DNA of 64,000 bases from Pseudo-nitzschia pungens (Eukaryota; Bacillariophyta; Bacillariophyceae; Bacillariales; Bacillariaceae). The position numbers and the translations under genes were made by a program. Below the pieces are notes generated by a model that saw nothing but the letters and a program-made list of their open reading frames with translations, ran no database searches and was not told the DNA's origin. Positions 63,170-64,000 of this stretch are shown here, in pieces (positions within the stretch are counted from its first letter, which is position 1; the number at the start of each line of letters is the position of its first letter). The stretch is taken from NCBI GenBank assembly GCA_037355855.1, contig CM074762.1, positions 2,604,001 to 2,668,000 on the forward strand, read 5' to 3'.

Positions 63170-63976
63170 CACCGTTGAGAATATCCTGGCCAGTTCCGCC
63201 AGGCTGTCTTCCCGCTCGGTGGGCTCGGATTCCGTCCCCCGTGTTTCGCCGTTGCGGTTTGCGGTGCCAAGAATTTCCGTTGGAACGGAGCGGCGCGCGG
63301 TTTGTTCCCGTTCCCGTTCCGGTTTCGCCTTGTGCTGCAGTCGCCGATTGCCCCGTCCGTGGCGTCGTTTCAATCGGTGGATCACGGAATCCATGTGGGA
63401 TCTCTTCCTCTTGGTTTCCTTCGTCGTTGCACCGGCGGTCCCGGCGGGATGGACCGCTTGTTCCGCGAAGCGCACCGAACGATCCGAAGCCGTGGAATCG
63501 GGGTCGGTGTCGCGATCGCCATCGCCGTGTTTGGTTGGCATCCGCACGCGATGATCGCAGGCATTCGAGGAAAGCGTCCGCGACGAAACCGGCACAGATC
63601 TCCTGCGTTCCAACAGCGTGGGACGTTTGTAGAGAATGCCGGTGCCCGCGCAATGTTTTTTGCCGCTCGCGTTCGGAGCGCCGTTCGTGATCGGTGGCCC
63701 CCGCGTTGCGGACTCGATTGGTTTGTGGTGCGCAGTGAGAACCCTCCCTTCCGTCCCGACAGGATTTGGTGGTCGCGTGGTCCGTGACCGCAACGGGTTG
63801 TTTTCAGTTTGCCCCGTCGCTCCGTGGTCTCTGTTTCGACCCGAATGTTGCTCGGACCGTGCCGTCGGTTTCGCATCGGTTCTTGTCGCGCATGACGATG
63901 ACGATGCCGGTGGTGGCGGCGGAGGGGGAAGCACCAGCCCGAATTGTTTGCGCTGCGCAGCAATCTTTACCGCCAT
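59169..63976 (-). CDS. REV1: Translesion DNA polymerase/scaffold REV1
   Basis: Two exons: 63976..62570 and 62390..59169 (intron 62569..62391, GTAAGT donor, CGAAAG acceptor, phase 0), 1542 residues. Residues 1-415 are disordered, with proline, aspartate and glutamine runs. The BRCT domain starts at LFFYGVVVKVAGYTDPDNET (about 420) and crosses the intron (THIIAQQLS-MAKANVYKK, then RPAWILDSIREGKLLPHGNY). The REV1-specific FLDSYFENSRLSFIGSFK precedes the Y-family core, with the metal-binding Asp685/Asp687 in FHVDMDCFFAA and Asp802-Glu803 in VSCDEAYVQL. ASIGVGANKFLAKLGTDKAK follows. Three ubiquitin-binding motifs are seen: MTQVEALPPEYQQQIISRM, MSQVEALPSDLRQQVVSRM and SLTQLEQLPLEIKLQVV. The C-terminal domain (LPLKRFLDDNCPLRRPDSVE to DVEWL) would bind other translesion polymerases. 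It inserts dCMP opposite damaged bases and recruits Pol zeta. Confidence 0.97.
62517..62553. repeat. (TACGA)n pentanucleotide repeat in REV1 intron
   Basis: Seven units of TACGA/TACAA. On the minus strand the intron reads GTAAGTGCGCTGTGCTGTAT and then GTATC units, so the repeat lies just inside the donor. Confidence 0.9.
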
Positions 63977-64000
63977 GTAATTCCGAAAGGAATCTTCCCC

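Noticed and set aside
62619..63690. Long open frames on both strands in the REV1 first-exon region
   Set aside because: Shadows of GC-rich, low-complexity coding sequence; arginine/proline-rich without motifs. REV1 frame is fixed by the BRCT join.
1..64000. tRNA genes, rRNA, CRISPR arrays
   Set aside because: B-box-like words such as GGTTCGAATC occur only inside coding sequence (SmE exon 2), no cloverleaf was found, and repeats are simple tandem ones without spacers.

Overview
This is nuclear DNA from a photosynthetic stramenopile, most likely a diatom. Genes sit on both strands without operons. Many are split by short introns (about 80-270 bases), and almost every splice join below restores a conserved protein motif in frame. 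Several proteins begin with a signal peptide followed by a phenylalanine-containing cleavage motif of the ASAFAP type (for example VADA-FVVP, VTG-FAPAS, IVA-FQHS), as expected for import into a secondary red plastid. Recognised families include eIF2-gamma, SmE, V-ATPase H, TMCO1, REV1 and QNG1. The species cannot be fixed from the sequence alone.

Layout. 0-16 kb: a partial membrane protein, a secreted GH20 hexosaminidase, eIF2-gamma, the queuosine-salvage enzyme QNG1, a plastid protein of unknown role, a mitochondrial PPR protein, the Hsp70-escort zinc protein (DNLZ/Hep1) and a plastid NAD(P)-binding reductase with a GC-AG intron. 17-30 kb: SmE, TMCO1, an adenine-methyltransferase-like protein with an altered catalytic motif, a SET-domain protein, V-ATPase subunit H, a plastid Deg/HtrA protease and an SLC35B1-type ER transporter. 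31-41 kb: a TMEM151-like protein, a chlorophyll-b-reductase-like SDR, a DUF445 membrane protein, a methyltransferase and smaller unknowns. 41-53 kb: a bacterial-type topoisomerase I fused to three HMG boxes, a membrane-anchored UBC6-like E2, a ribokinase-ITPase fusion and an acidic plastid protein. 54-64 kb: a tentative spliced gene, an isochorismatase-like hydrolase, SRR1 and the translesion polymerase scaffold REV1. The last part is markedly GC-rich.

The genes do not form one pathway. Three themes recur: genome and nucleotide-pool maintenance (TopA-HMG, ribokinase-ITPase, REV1), plastid proteins, and ER/organelle membrane quality control.

The strongest unexplained non-coding signal is a 10-base palindrome-like word, GTAAGGTTAC or GTAAGATTAC. 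I count 15 exact copies (about 0.25 expected by chance), all outside coding sequence, and most 100-550 bases upstream of a start codon. It is often accompanied by TACCGGTA. A second pattern is pentanucleotide repeats in introns, several directly after the 5' splice site. No tRNA, rRNA, CRISPR array or intact transposon was recognised.
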